DNA of 64,000 bases from Tildeniella torsiva UHER 1998/13D (GCA_019358835.1 JAHHIH010000022.1:1-64000); one strand, 5' to 3'. Shown: positions 25,734 to 35,152, numbered from the stretch's first letter. Translations and numbers: made by a program. Notes: generated from the sequence alone by a model not told the origin.

Positions 25734-25913
25734 TTAGCGGGTGTAGGGGCGTCCTAAGAACCGCAGTTGCTCGGTGGGCAAAGCCGCTGCCGCCGTGCGG
25801 TAATGCTTCCAGGCAAAGGGAGCACCGCGAAAGGTGCCTTGCTCAGGGGTTGTCATAGCTTCGACACTGGGGGCAGAGGTGCTGTAGCTGATGCCGCGAT
25901 ATTTGAGATCCAT
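25734..25913 (-). CDS. DUF4278 small protein
   Basis: The 59-residue protein begins MDLKYRGISYSTSAPSVE, matching DUF4278, a short cyanobacterial family defined by a Leu-x-Tyr-Arg-Gly-x-x-Tyr opening. The middle TFRGAPFAWKHY and the closing RFLGRPYTR are also typical. Function unknown; no membrane segment. GGAG lies 8 bases before the ATG, and a good intrinsic terminator follows the stop. Confidence 0.8.
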   Translation of the reverse strand: MDLKYRGISYSTSAPSVEAMTTPEQGTFRGAPFAWKHYRTAAAALPTEQLRFLGRPYTR

Positions 25914-26094
25914 GGTGGGGCTCCGAAATAAGAGGGGTGAATGGGGTACGTCTTTCTTCTGAAGACCCTCTAATCATCGCCCTCTGGCCCAAATCCGAGG
26001 GTGATGCGTATCTCCCAGGGCCGGTGATAGTTATACCCAACTTCGGTGACCCCAGCGGGGGCTTTCGGTAAGCTCAAGCGCTCCCAGGGGTGAT

Positions 26095-26436
26095 TTAGAT
26101 CAGGGGGTCTGGCAGGGCCTGGGGGATGGGCGGCTGAAGACTCGTTTGGCCCTCGGGCAGCTTTTGTACGATTAATTCATTGCCGTCGCGGCCCAGAACG
26201 ACTACTGTATCGCCGAGCGCCAGCGCTACTTCGGGGGAGGCTGCGATCGCAGTCCAGTAAACCCCTTCAAATTTGACCTGGCACTTGCGACCTTCTAGAA
26301 AGGCCTCAACTAGAGCTGTTTTATCGGTCCAAGCGCCCTCTGGAAAGGTGGGCTGATCGGCCGAGTCAGAGGCCCACTGAATGTCTTGGGGTGAATCGGC
26401 CTCGGGAAAGACATCTTCGATCATGTCTTCTGTCAT
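26095..26436 (-). CDS. NfeD-like OB-fold protein
   Basis: The 113-residue protein has an acidic N-terminus and a C-terminal small beta-barrel (about 55-100: CQVKFEGVYWTAIA, ALGDTVVVLGRDGNELIVQKL), the pattern of the NfeD C-terminal OB-fold. It lacks the membrane domain of full NfeD proteins, which partner stomatins. I start at 26436 because the extension upstream to 26556 is not protein-like and AAAGG lies just before this ATG. It is divergent from the gene at 26640. Confidence 0.65.
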   Translation of the reverse strand: MTEDMIEDVFPEADSPQDIQWASDSADQPTFPEGAWTDKTALVEAFLEGRKCQVKFEGVYWTAIAASPEVALALGDTVVVLGRDGNELIVQKLPEGQTSLQPPIPQALPDPLI

Positions 26437-26639
26437 GGCTCTAACCTTTTGTAGGATAAGGACTAGTCTCGACGGGTTTTTGGGTTTGGAACTCTGCCCT
26501 GGGATAGATAGCAGCCTGAAATAGATGGCCGCTTGAGATAGATAGAATGTCACCATTAGAGCATTGCTGAGCCAGGGTGGTTGGCAGGGGCACCGCTAAG
26601 TCGCTATGCTGCCCTGGAATGTGAGGACGAACAACGGCT

Positions 26640-28136
26640 ATGGCAGGGTCTCAGATCGAACAGTGGCACGAGCCAGAACTCCAGACCAACCCAGCGGTGG
26701 AGAGTGCGGCTACGGCAGCGGCCATCACCCTGGCTCCGCTGCCAGGGCCCCTACCGCGCCCCCGGTGGCAGCGCAGGCTGGCGATCGCCGCTGGGGTAGG
26801 TGCCCTGGGCGGTCTCGGCGGTCTACTGTGGTGGTTCTTTTGGCGCACGCTACCCCACCCCTACGTGATGGATATTTCGCCCTCCCAGAGTGAATATGCG
26901 ATCGCTCGGGGAGAAAGCCCCCTCCTGAGCTGGCAGGTGAGCAACCCTCGCCAGGTGCAGGCCATGCTGCTGCGCGGCTATGCACCAGACGGCACTCTGG
27001 TGTTTGGCCCTGAGACCTATGACCTCTCGGAAGGGCTGCCCGTCAACCTGCTGCCCTACTGCGACCAGACCAGACGGCTGCTCACCTGTCGCAACGTGCC
27101 CCTTGAACTACGGGAGCCGGGCCAGTACCGCTTTGAGCTGACTCTACTGCCCGATATGAATCTCAACCTGGCCCCCATCCAGGCCGAGAGCAGCCTGGTG
27201 ACCATAGCCGACCTGCCCCAGCCCACCGTGGTCGAACTCGCCCCCGACCAGGTGATTTACTCCGAAGCCGGTACCCAAGTTTCGGCCAGTACGCCAACCC
27301 TAGCCCCGCCCGTTACCGATGCTGGCATTCGCGTCAGCTGGATTGTGACTAACCCCGAGAGCCTGCAAGACCTGCTGCTAGTGGTCAAACGACCCGACGG
27401 CACTACCCTGGGGGGGCGACGGTTTAGCTTGCGCAAGCCAGATGGCCCAGCCCAGGTGTCTCTGCCCGAAGAGCTTCAGCCCTTTTGCAAACTTGAAGAT
27501 CGTCTGATTTGCCAAGGAGTGCCCAGCGGCATGCTGGAGGTGGGGCAGTACCAGTTTGAACTGACCCCGGTACCGGCCAACCTGGGCGATCGCGAGCTAC
27601 CAGCAGCCAAACAGAGCGAAGTGGTGAATATTCAGCCCCGCCCGGTGCGCATTGCCTCGTTCACCATCAACGGGCGCGAGGCCGAACCCAAGTACTTGGT
27701 GCCAGTGGAGCCTGGGCAGCGCATTCCAGGCTTCCAGGTGGCATGGCGGGTAGAGGGCGGCTCAACCGCCAAGGTTGAACTGCTGCCCTCACCGGGGACG
27801 GTGGGCCTCCAGGGGGCGCTGTCGATGCCCCTCAGCCCGTCGGGCACCACCACTGTGACCCTGCGTGTCACCGACGGCCAAAACCCGCCCCTGGTACGCG
27901 CCGTAACCTTTGAGACCTTCAACCCCCGGCCCAATCAGCCCGTTATTATCAACCAGGGCGGCGGTACCGCCAGCGGCAGTGGCCAAACAGCCCCAGCACC
28001 TCGTCCGACGCCCTCGCCCACCGCCCGACCCCGCGACCCCTTGGGCGAAAGCCTCCGCACCCCAGGGTCAACCCCTGGCAGCAATCTCCCCGACCTGCAA
28101 AACCGCCCACCAGAAGAGTTAGACCTCAACTTTTAG
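26640..28136 (+). CDS. Membrane-anchored protein with duplicated beta-sandwich domains
   Basis: The 498-residue protein has a short cytoplasmic part, one membrane helix (about 45-67) and a large external region. Two homologous domains lie at about 78-185 and 195-305. Each ends with a Cys pair and a GQY-x-FELT strand (LPYCDQTRRLLTCRNVP, then GQYRFELTLLP; LQPFCKLEDRLICQGVP, then GQYQFELTPVP). A third Ig-like domain (about 320-435) and a Pro/Thr-rich tail follow. The paired cysteines could form disulphides. I do not know a function; surface or periplasmic binding is a guess. A gene with an HTH domain follows 36 bases downstream. Confidence 0.7.
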   Translation: MAGSQIEQWHEPELQTNPAVESAATAAAITLAPLPGPLPRPRWQRRLAIAAGVGALGGLGGLLWWFFWRTLPHPYVMDISPSQSEYAIARGESPLLSWQVSNPRQVQAMLLRGYAPDGTLVFGPETYDLSEGLPVNLLPYCDQTRRLLTCRNVPLELREPGQYRFELTLLPDMNLNLAPIQAESSLVTIADLPQPTVVELAPDQVIYSEAGTQVSASTPTLAPPVTDAGIRVSWIVTNPESLQDLLLVVKRPDGTTLGGRRFSLRKPDGPAQVSLPEELQPFCKLEDRLICQGVPSGMLEVGQYQFELTPVPANLGDRELPAAKQSEVVNIQPRPVRIASFTINGREAEPKYLVPVEPGQRIPGFQVAWRVEGGSTAKVELLPSPGTVGLQGALSMPLSPSGTTTVTLRVTDGQNPPLVRAVTFETFNPRPNQPVIINQGGGTASGSGQTAPAPRPTPSPTARPRDPLGESLRTPGSTPGSNLPDLQNRPPEELDLNF

Positions 28137-28172
28137 TGCAACATCAATTGTTAGCGGGTGTAGCGGGGGACT

Positions 28173-28844
28173 ATGGCAAGGTCGAGTTCTAACCGGGTAG
28201 ATTACAGCCCAGCGCTGCGATCGCTGATGGCCCAGGCAAATATCGCCAGCTACCGTGCCCTCAGCCAGGCCAGCAACGTGCCTCGTTCCGCGATCGACAG
28301 TCTACGCCAGGGGCAGGTCGGGCGACTGCGGGTGGACGTGCTGCAACGCCTCGGCCAAACCCTAGGGTTGTCGCTAGAGGATCTAGTGAATAGGTTCAGC
28401 TCGCTCGATGGATCCCAGAGAGAAGGGGATTTTAGGACTGAGGCAGTAGAGCAAATCAAGGCTCTGCGGCAGGAGTGCGATCGCCTCCAGACCCAGCTCA
28501 CCACCCAGGCCGACACCGTGCGCCAGCAGGTGCAGCAGGAGGCGATCGCCCAGCTAGAGCCCTGGCTGGTGCAGTGGCCCACCGCCGCCCACGCCGCCCA
28601 GCAAAAAGCCGATCTTCCCGCCCAAAAACTGCTGCCCCTGGCGCGCCCCGTAGAAAACCTCGTACAGGGCTGGGGCCTTACCCCCATAGAAACGGTCGGG
28701 TCTGAAGTATCCTATGATCCGCAAATTCACCAGCCCAAGGCCGGGGTTTTGTCGCCGGGGCAGCCTGTGAGGGTGAGTCATGTGGGCTATCGGCAGGGCG
28801 ATCGCCTGCTGTACCGCGCCAAAGTTACGCCGATCCAAGCCTAG
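28173..28844 (+). CDS. HTH protein with coiled coil and GrpE-like C-terminal domain
   Basis: The 223-residue protein begins with an XRE-type helix-turn-helix (about 10-70: YRALSQASNVPRSAIDSLRQG, LQRLGQTLGLSLEDLV). A heptad coiled coil follows (about 90-130). The last 65 residues (PVENLVQGWGLTPIETVG, SYDPQIHQ, GYRQGDRLLYRAKVTP) closely follow the beta-domain of GrpE, where the pattern is FDP-x-x-HEA and GY-x-x-x-x-R-LRPA-V. It is not the cellular GrpE, since the dimer helices are short and an HTH is fused. It could couple DNA binding to DnaK. Probably in an operon with the gene upstream. Confidence 0.7.
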   Translation: MARSSSNRVDYSPALRSLMAQANIASYRALSQASNVPRSAIDSLRQGQVGRLRVDVLQRLGQTLGLSLEDLVNRFSSLDGSQREGDFRTEAVEQIKALRQECDRLQTQLTTQADTVRQQVQQEAIAQLEPWLVQWPTAAHAAQQKADLPAQKLLPLARPVENLVQGWGLTPIETVGSEVSYDPQIHQPKAGVLSPGQPVRVSHVGYRQGDRLLYRAKVTPIQA

Positions 28845-29052
28845 ATGCCGTTGCCCTCTACCTAGTGCCAGCCCCAGCAAAACTTTTACCCTGGCTATAA
28901 ATACTCAATGAAGTTGGAGGTTTTTTTGCAGTTCTTTACGGAATTTGGGCCTGAGCATGGGAATCTTATGCGTGGGTAGGTCATAACCGGGCAAACCCAT
29001 CTGCACCCTTACTATACAGAACCCCACTTTCTAGCTGAACTCCTTATATTTG

Positions 29053-29083
29053 AAAAGCTCCCGGCCTAGGTCGGGAGCTTTTC
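29053..29083. terminator. Bidirectional intrinsic terminator
   Basis: AAAAGCTCCCG and CGGGAGCTTTT form a near-perfect stem, with T-runs on both strands. It sits about 210 bases after the HTH/GrpE-like gene and 109 bases from the lysS stop. The 208 bases before it contain a TATAAAT box but no recognisable coding frame, so a short non-coding transcript ending here is possible but unsupported. Confidence 0.8.
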
Positions 29084-29191
29084 GTTAGGGCAAAGCGATT
29101 AGCGATTTTGGACTGGCGATTTTGGCTTTTGGATGTCCCTCCTCCCCACCCCTCTCACCTTCTCCATCCACCTGCCTACTCCCCTACCCGC

Positions 29192-30733
29192 CTACTCCTC
29201 CCGTTCCGGCTTCAGCAACGGGAAGGCAATCACATCGCGAATGCTGGGGCTATCGGTGAGGAGCATCACCAGGCGATCGATGCCGATACCCTCGCCACAG
29301 GTGGGCGGCATGCCATGCTCCAGAGCCGTGAGAAAATCCTCGTCTACGCCCGTAGCTTCTAGATCACCCGCCGCTTTACGTGCCGCCTGTAGCTCAAAGC
29401 GCTGCCGCTGGTCGATGGGGTCAGTCAACTCCGAAAAGCCGTTGGCGGTCTCGCGGCCCACCACAAATAGCTCAAATCGTTCCACCACTCCAGGTCGGCT
29501 GCGGTGGGGCTTCGACAGGGGCGAAATCTCCACCGGGTGGTCGATCAAAAACGTCGGCTGAATTAGGGTTTCTTCAATTTTTTGCTCAAAGACTTCGTTC
29601 AGCAGTTTGCCGATCGAGTCGCAGTCTTCGACACCGTGCAGCTTGAGATCCTTCACAGCAGCCTTGGCGTCTTCGAGGGTGGTGAACTGGCGAAAATCTA
29701 GCCCGGTGTGCTCCTGCACCAGGTCGTGCATCGTCACCCGCTTCCAGGGGGGCGTCAGGTCAATGTCTACGCCCTGGTAGGTGATCTTGAGCGTGCCCAG
29801 AATGTCTTTGGCGAGAGTCGCGATCAGGTCTTCCGTCAGATTCATCAGGTCGTGGTAGTCGGCGTAGGCCTGGTAAAATTCAACGCTGGTGAACTCGGGG
29901 TTGTGGCGGGTCGACACGCCCTCGTTGCGAAAGATGCGGCCAATCTCAAACACTCGCTCAAAGCCGCCCACCACTAGCCGCTTCAGGTGCAGCTCGGTGG
30001 CGATGCGCAGGTAGAGATCCATCTCTAGAGTGTTGTGGTAGGTGACGAAGGGGCGCGCCTCCGCTCCCCCGGCCTCGCTTTGCAGCACCGGGGTTTCGAT
30101 CTCTAAGAATCCCCGATCTTCCAAGTAGCGACGGATGCCGGAGGTGATCAGCGCCCGCTTGCGAAAGGTGTCGCGCACGGTGGGGTTGACGATGAGATCG
30201 ACGTAGCGCTGGCGGTAGCGCTTGGCCACATCCGTCAGGCCGTGCCACTTGTCGGGCAGGGGCAGCAGCGCCTTGGTGAGCATGGCATACTCCTGCACCT
30301 TGACCGAGAGTTCACCCTTTTCGGTGCGCTTGATGGTGCCGCGCACGCCCAAAATGTCGCCCACATCGGTGAGCTGCTTCAGGTGCTCAAAGGCCTGCTC
30401 ATCCGCTGCGCCCATGTGCTCTTGAATGGTGGCCTTCTCAAGGTAGAGCTGAATGATGCCGCTCTCATCTTGCAGGGTAAAGAAGGCCAGCTTGCCAAAT
30501 ACCCGCCGCGCCAAAATTCTGCCAGCGAGGGAAACGATCGCATCCACCTCGGCTCCGGCTTCTAAATCGGTGTATTTGGCCTGCAAGTCGGCGGTGTGGT
30601 GAGTGACATCCCACCGATAGGCGAAGGGGTTTTGGCCGAGCTGCTTGAGGTCTTCTACCTTTTGCAGGCGGGCGGCGCGAATTTCGTCAAGGCTAGAGGC
30701 GCTTTGGCCTGGGCGGTTAGAGTCAGACGACAT
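29192..30733 (-). CDS. lysS: Lysyl-tRNA synthetase, class II
   Basis: The 513-residue enzyme charges tRNA-Lys. It has the N-terminal OB-fold anticodon domain (about 60-170: [26 protein letters not shown]) and the class II catalytic core with motif 1 ([20 protein letters not shown]), motif 2 ([21 protein letters not shown]) and motif 3 ([13 protein letters not shown]). The length is typical. The ATG is preceded by a short spacer, and the gene appears monocistronic. Its 3' end adjoins a C-rich stretch of short imperfect words. Confidence 0.97.
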   Translation of the reverse strand: MSSDSNRPGQSASSLDEIRAARLQKVEDLKQLGQNPFAYRWDVTHHTADLQAKYTDLEAGAEVDAIVSLAGRILARRVFGKLAFFTLQDESGIIQLYLEKATIQEHMGAADEQAFEHLKQLTDVGDILGVRGTIKRTEKGELSVKVQEYAMLTKALLPLPDKWHGLTDVAKRYRQRYVDLIVNPTVRDTFRKRALITSGIRRYLEDRGFLEIETPVLQSEAGGAEARPFVTYHNTLEMDLYLRIATELHLKRLVVGGFERVFEIGRIFRNEGVSTRHNPEFTSVEFYQAYADYHDLMNLTEDLIATLAKDILGTLKITYQGVDIDLTPPWKRVTMHDLVQEHTGLDFRQFTTLEDAKAAVKDLKLHGVEDCDSIGKLLNEVFEQKIEETLIQPTFLIDHPVEISPLSKPHRSRPGVVERFELFVVGRETANGFSELTDPIDQRQRFELQAARKAAGDLEATGVDEDFLTALEHGMPPTCGEGIGIDRLVMLLTDSPSIRDVIAFPLLKPEREE

Positions 30734-30899
30734 AGCTAGGGGGTGAATGGCAAAACGTCACAAGCCCCCATTATAGGGAACCCTGGCCCCCGCACCGCGA
30801 GGAGCGTCAATCCTCTAAAGCAGTTAAGCCTGGCCGCTAGCCCCTCTCCAAGTAGAAGAATCCAGCGGTCAGGCTTAGGTTAAATCTGGCAATAGCAGC

Positions 30900-31184
30900 C
30901 TAGAAGTAGGCGTAGGAGGATGCGGTGGCGGCGGCGATCGCAACCAATCCCTGCCGCAAAAACGACAGCAGCAAAAAGGCCAAAATCGGTGAGAGATCAA
31001 TGCCGCCCAGGGGAGGAATGATCGAGCGAAACAGGTTCAGATAGGGGTCGGTCAGCTGACTCAGCACCGAGAAAGGCGGGCTAAACCAATCCACATTGGG
31101 AAACCAGCTCAGAAGAATGCGCACGATCAGAAGGATCGTATAGATGGATAAAAACGTGGTGAGGGTTTGTACCAATATGTCCAT
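30900..31184 (-). CDS. YggT family membrane protein
   Basis: The 94-residue protein has two membrane helices (about 8-27 and 65-90) and the YggT signature RILLSWFPNVDWFSPPFSVLSQLTDPYLNLFRSIIPP split over the loop. YggT/Ycf19 proteins occur in cyanobacteria and plastids and are linked to membrane organisation and, in some species, nucleoid or osmotic functions; the exact role is not fixed. It is encoded on the same strand as the neighbouring genes, with separate spacing of over 100 bases. Confidence 0.88.
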   Translation of the reverse strand: MDILVQTLTTFLSIYTILLIVRILLSWFPNVDWFSPPFSVLSQLTDPYLNLFRSIIPPLGGIDLSPILAFLLLSFLRQGLVAIAAATASSYAYF

Positions 31185-31292
31185 TTGAGAACCTCGGCAG
31201 TAGTCGTTATCAACAATACACGGAGCGTCTAAGTCTGTCAGTTAGTGTAACGGTTTGCTTCGCCCAGCACGGGGCGAACCCGGTAGATTTGC

Positions 31293-31619
31293 TTAAGAGT
31301 CGATACGGGAGGGGCTTTCCCAAGGGCGCTCAGAGTGGCCGTTGATGCCGCCGAGCTGCTGCCGCACGTCATCGATCGCATCGTTGAGCTGGGCAATTTT
31401 GTCTTCTAGGCCGAGGCGGGCGGCTTCAATGCTCTCTTCGTCGGGGTCGTCAAATTCGCCAAAGGCCAGGCTGCCGCTGGTTTTGGGTAGCGCAGATTTG
31501 GTCTTGCCCCCCGACTGCTGCATGCGCGTGGCCGCCAGCGCACCCACCACGCCGCCCAGGGCGCCACCCACCAGGGTGCCGAGTAAAAATCCGCCGACGA
31601 AATTGTCTTGCTGACTCAT
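31293..31619 (-). CDS. Glycine-zipper membrane protein with coiled coil (YtxH-like)
   Basis: The 108-residue protein has an N-terminal glycine-rich hydrophobic helix, GGFLLGTLVGGALGGVVGAL (about 9-28), followed by a basic stretch and a C-terminal amphipathic helix with heptads (EDKIAQLNDAIDDVRQQL). Such proteins are usually grouped with YtxH-like proteins of unknown function. It is probably a small inner- or thylakoid-membrane protein with a cytoplasmic coiled coil. Confidence 0.75.
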   Translation of the reverse strand: MSQQDNFVGGFLLGTLVGGALGGVVGALAATRMQQSGGKTKSALPKTSGSLAFGEFDDPDEESIEAARLGLEDKIAQLNDAIDDVRQQLGGINGHSERPWESPSRIDS

Positions 31620-31788
31620 AGGTTTTGTCCACCTAACCCAAAGAAAGAAACCCGAAGAACCGTTGCCTAGGATACTCTATTGTGCCAAAGCGCAGGGTAG
31701 GACGCCATCGTGCCGCCTACCTGTTTACATTCTGACGGATTTTCGGGCGATCGCCGGGCCTGCTCCTGCTTTTATGTTCGTCACTCAT

Positions 31789-32442
31789 CTAGGTGCCAAA
31801 GGTGCGATCGCCCGCATCCCCCAGCCCCGGTACGATAAACCCGTGCTCATTTACCGTCTCGTCAATCATGGCGGTGTAGATAGTCACCGTAGGGTAAGCC
31901 GCCGCCAGCTTTTGCAGAGCCGGAGGTGCCGCCACAATCGAAATGATACGCACCACCGCCGGGTCAATGCCTCGCTGGGTCAGCTCAGCCATCATCGCCA
32001 TAATGGTGCCACCCGTGGCCAGCATCGGCTCGCTAATGATTACCCGCGTGGCGGGGTCGAGCTGGGCCGGGAGCTTGTTCAAATAGCAGCTCGCCTCCAG
32101 GGTTTCTTCGTTGCGCACAAAGCCCACGTGATACACCGAGGCCAGGGGCAGTAAGGCCTGAATGCCCGGCATTAGCGCCAGCCCCGCCCGCAAAATCGGC
32201 ACGATCATCGTCGGCACCTCAGGGTTAATAAAGGTGGCCGGGGCCGGGCCGAGGGGCGTATTCACCGTCGTATCCATTGTCGGCACCCACTCACGAATGG
32301 CCTCGTAGGTGAGCCAGCGGCCCAGTTCTTCCATCGCCGAGCGAAACAGCGGCCCCGGCGTATCGGCATCGCGGGCTACCCCCAACCAATGCTTGACCAG
32401 AGGATGCGGCGGCACATAAATCCGCAGTTGAAACGATGACAT
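31789..32442 (-). CDS. upp: Uracil phosphoribosyltransferase
   Basis: The 217-residue enzyme converts uracil and PRPP to UMP (pyrimidine salvage). It has PTMIVPILRAGLALMPGI, a flexible loop, the PRPP-binding MLATGGTIMAMMAELTQRG and the C-terminal GLGDAGDRTFGT, which contacts uracil. I start at the ATG at 32442 (MSSFQLRIYVPPHPLVKHWL) because family members begin there; the 33 extra upstream codons are not conserved-looking. Catalytic segments appear intact. Confidence 0.95.
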   Translation of the reverse strand: MSSFQLRIYVPPHPLVKHWLGVARDADTPGPLFRSAMEELGRWLTYEAIREWVPTMDTTVNTPLGPAPATFINPEVPTMIVPILRAGLALMPGIQALLPLASVYHVGFVRNEETLEASCYLNKLPAQLDPATRVIISEPMLATGGTIMAMMAELTQRGIDPAVVRIISIVAAPPALQKLAAAYPTVTIYTAMIDETVNEHGFIVPGLGDAGDRTFGT

Positions 32443-32709
32443 AGCCCAACTCCCACCAAAATCTGCCACATCATACCCCGGAGTCCCCCAGAGACGCGAT
32501 TTCTCCCCTATGTCCTGCCACTTCCCCACCCTGTAATTCAAAATTCAAAACTCTACCCCAACTCCCTCCCCCCCAACTCTCCTAATTCCACTACGGCTTT
32601 CGCCATACGGTCGATTCGGTGTAAAAACCCCGCTTTCTCATGGGTAAGCCACACCTGTGCTCAGCCGTTGGTTTTGTCAAGATAGTCATGTCGGCGAAAG
32701 GAGATAGCA

Positions 32710-33024
32710 ATGGCAAAACGATTCTTTGGCAAACCCTTTATGAACTGGTACCGTCAGTTACTCCGCAACTCGAAATATCGCTGGGTTGTGCTGTTTGGCA
32801 CCTTGGTTTATCTGGTAAGCCCCATTGATATTGCCCCCGACATGTTTCCCGTTTTGGGCTGGCTAGACGATGGCCTCATCGCCACGATCGCCATCACCGA
32901 AATCACCCAGATCTTGCTTGATCGCAAACGCAACTTCCGCCAGGTTGACGAGACTGTAGCCATGACAGAAGCGGTCAATACCAACGAAACCGTAATTGAC
33001 GTAGATTCTGTTGCCGTTATCTAA
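32710..33024 (+). CDS. DUF1232 (YkvA-like) membrane protein
   Basis: The 104-residue protein contains the DUF1232 core: YRQLLRNSKYRWVVLFGTLVYLVSPIDIAPD, here in two pieces at about 12-42, then FPVLGWLDDGLIATIAITEI. The SPIDLIPD-type turn between two hydrophobic stretches defines the family. Function unknown. An AGGAGATAGCA leader precedes the ATG, giving a good ribosome binding site. A long-tailed polar C-terminus follows. Confidence 0.85.
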   Translation: MAKRFFGKPFMNWYRQLLRNSKYRWVVLFGTLVYLVSPIDIAPDMFPVLGWLDDGLIATIAITEITQILLDRKRNFRQVDETVAMTEAVNTNETVIDVDSVAVI

Positions 33025-33139
33025 CCCTAGCTAAGTCTGGCTGTGGGGCACCACCTGAGGGTAACCCCGGCCCCGTTTGGACTAGCAAAAATCAGAAAAT
33101 TCAACCTTTCAACCCCATTTTTAATTAGGAGAAGCCCCC

Positions 33140-33748
33140 ATGACTCACCCCGTACAAGACCGCGTTAAGACCGAGTGGGAAAAAGCCCAAAAAGAAGGTG
33201 GCCAGCGCGCCAGCCGCATTCGCGAAATCGTCAAAGCTGCCGCCGCCGAAGCCCTGGCTGAACTCAGAGAAGGCTCTGGCGAAATCGAAACCCAGGGCCG
33301 CAAAACCCTGGCCGAAATGATTGCCCAACTTCGGGCCAACGAAGCTGCCGATGCCGCTGCCGCTGAGGCGGTTGCCGATGCAGTGGCCGAGGCCGTTCAG
33401 GCTGAATCCCTAGAGGCTGAAGCCGTCGTTGAAACCGATGCCTCTGCTCCCACCTGGGCACAAATCTTTGCCGACCTGCGCTACCTGGCCGACGATCGCA
33501 AAGTCGGTTGGGCCCAGCAGCTTCTCTCTGGCCTCCAGACCCAGATCGATCGCTTTGACACCAAAATGGCTACGGAACAGGGCGATCGCTACGATGTTGT
33601 GCGTCCCCTAGTGCGCGGCTTTCGCTCCCTGGTGGCGCTGGCCTATGGCAAACTGGGCCAGCCCGCTGAGCCCCCTGCGCCCACCCCTGTCCACATCGTT
33701 GTGCTAGACGATGTCGAAACCCCAGCGGATGACGCTACGAACGTTTAA
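33140..33748 (+). CDS. Uncharacterised Ala/Glu-rich helical protein
   Basis: I do not recognise this 202-residue protein. Almost the whole chain is alpha-helical and Ala/Glu/Arg-rich (RIREIVKAAAAEALAELREG, AAAEAVADAVAEAVQAESLEAE). A more ordered block, WAQIFADLRYLADDRKVGWAQQLLSGL, sits in the C-terminal half. There is no membrane segment or signal. AGGAG lies 9 bases before the ATG, supporting expression. An intrinsic terminator follows at 33786. Confidence 0.65.
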   Translation: MTHPVQDRVKTEWEKAQKEGGQRASRIREIVKAAAAEALAELREGSGEIETQGRKTLAEMIAQLRANEAADAAAAEAVADAVAEAVQAESLEAEAVVETDASAPTWAQIFADLRYLADDRKVGWAQQLLSGLQTQIDRFDTKMATEQGDRYDVVRPLVRGFRSLVALAYGKLGQPAEPPAPTPVHIVVLDDVETPADDATNV

Positions 33749-33785
33749 TTTCGGTTGGTTGTGTGTATTGAACCCTAGGTAAAGC

Positions 33786-33822
33786 AAAGCGCCCTCACGT
33801 AACATCGTCGGGGCGCTTTTTT
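33786..33822 (+). terminator. Intrinsic terminator
   Basis: AAAGCGCCC pairs exactly with GGGCGCTTT over a 16-base loop and is followed by T residues, 38 bases after the stop codon of the Ala/Glu-rich protein gene. Confidence 0.8.
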
Positions 33823-34043
33823 ATGCAGTTTTGATGCCAGGGGCACCAAAAACGGTAACAAAGTACGGCGGTTACATTGCGCTGTGCAAACCTGTGCAAC
33901 GTTTCCTGGCGGTGCGCGCCCCAGCGGCAAGTCAACTTGATAGAACAGTGAAACCACGGGTTTGGTGGCTAGATCTAGCTTTGTCCAGCCGACCTGTGCC
34001 CAGCAGCATTAGCAATACTCCTCATTTTGGCGAGTGTTTACCT

Positions 34044-34946
34044 ATGGTTAGCTCTCCTCTCGCCCAGCCTTTTCAACGCACCCAGCCGGGGAGTAGCCTG
34101 TCTGCCGCTGACCCACAGCTGGCTCTGGCCGTGGCCGACGATGGATTTTTGCGATCGCTGCTCACCGAGAGTCTGCCTGCGATCGCCCACCCCCACGAAA
34201 TTGGCTCCGTCACCGTCGAAGTCGGCGTTCCCCTGCCCCAGGGCCGCATGGATGCCGTGCTCACTTTTGAACATATCAACTGTGTGCTGGCCGGGTCGTA
34301 CCCCAATGCACCGCCGCTGCCCGATGTTCACAACCACCGCGAATACCAGGCCATTACCCCCTGCCACTCTGACCTCGCCACCCTGGCGCAGAATGTGTCG
34401 CTGACCGAAGCGGAGGGACTGCTGGCGCGATCGGGCTTTGACGACGACGAGGTGCAGCACATTCTCAACCTGCCCTCCCAGGGGTGGCACAAGTCGTGGT
34501 GGTACAGCCTCGCCCCCGATGGGTTTCTCACCGTGCCCTTTCAGCGCCACATTCGCAGCCGCTGCTACGCCGACGGCACCGTCACCCTGCAATTTAGAGA
34601 TCACTACGCCCAGCAGCGCCCCGAGGGCTTTCGCAGCCAGCCCCAAAAGCTGCCGGTGGTAGTGCATTCGCCCCAGGCCAGCTTTTGCGACAACCTGGCC
34701 CAAATCAACCTCAGCCGCCAGGCTCTAGGCATTCCCCAGGCGATTTTGATCGCCGATGATTTGTCAGAACTCGAAGTCGAGGGCTACATTCGCCAAAACG
34801 TGAGCCTCTACCGCCAGCGCAGTTTGGAATATTTGCTCAACGCCAACTGCCGTTCCTGTAGTCAGACCAAGTGCCCGCTTCAGGGGGTAGATTCGTCGCC
34901 CGTGCTGGCCTGTAGGTCGTTCCGCCCCGTAGAAGTGGGAACGTAA
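34044..34946 (+). CDS. Uncharacterised cyanobacterial protein with C-terminal Cys cluster
   Basis: I know no function for this 300-residue protein. The N-terminal half holds an alpha/beta domain (IGSVTVEVGVPLPQGRMDAVLTFE). A Trp-rich middle follows (GWHKSWWYSLAPDGFLTVPF), then a strand-helix segment (SRQALGIPQAILIADDLSELE). The C-terminus has four cysteines, NCRSCSQTKCPLQGVDSSPVLAC (in two overlapping pieces), spaced C-x2-C-x4-C-x12-C, which suggests a metal or Fe-S site. The start at 34044 is chosen because the 71 codons upstream run through the terminator region and are not protein-like. Confidence 0.6.
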   Translation: MVSSPLAQPFQRTQPGSSLSAADPQLALAVADDGFLRSLLTESLPAIAHPHEIGSVTVEVGVPLPQGRMDAVLTFEHINCVLAGSYPNAPPLPDVHNHREYQAITPCHSDLATLAQNVSLTEAEGLLARSGFDDDEVQHILNLPSQGWHKSWWYSLAPDGFLTVPFQRHIRSRCYADGTVTLQFRDHYAQQRPEGFRSQPQKLPVVVHSPQASFCDNLAQINLSRQALGIPQAILIADDLSELEVEGYIRQNVSLYRQRSLEYLLNANCRSCSQTKCPLQGVDSSPVLACRSFRPVEVGT

Positions 34947-35152
34947 ACCTGCCCCGGTGGGTTCAGCAGCACCGGCATTTTGCTAGAGGTAGCGTGGCGC
35001 TGAATTTGTCCCCAGCTCAGGGTGACAGCCCCGCCCGCCAGCAGCAGGCCAAACAATGCCAAAGAAACCTTGTCTTCTGTCGCTCCCATGAGGCCATCCA
35101 CAGCGCCTACGGTGAGCGCTGTAGCCAGCCACGGTTGTTTTCTAAAAAGCAC
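34880..35152 (-). CDS. Possible small membrane protein
   Basis: A 90-codon frame encodes two hydrophobic segments (LATALTVGAVDGLMGATEDK, then VSLALFGLLLAGGAVTLSWG) and a polar tail. Its last 67 bases overlap the 3' end of the convergent gene at 34044. The N-terminal part looks like a real two-helix membrane protein, but the tail in the overlap may not be under selection. Confidence 0.45.
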   Translation of the reverse strand: MLFRKQPWLATALTVGAVDGLMGATEDKVSLALFGLLLAGGAVTLSWGQIQRHATSSKMPVLLNPPGQVYVPTSTGRNDLQASTGDESTP

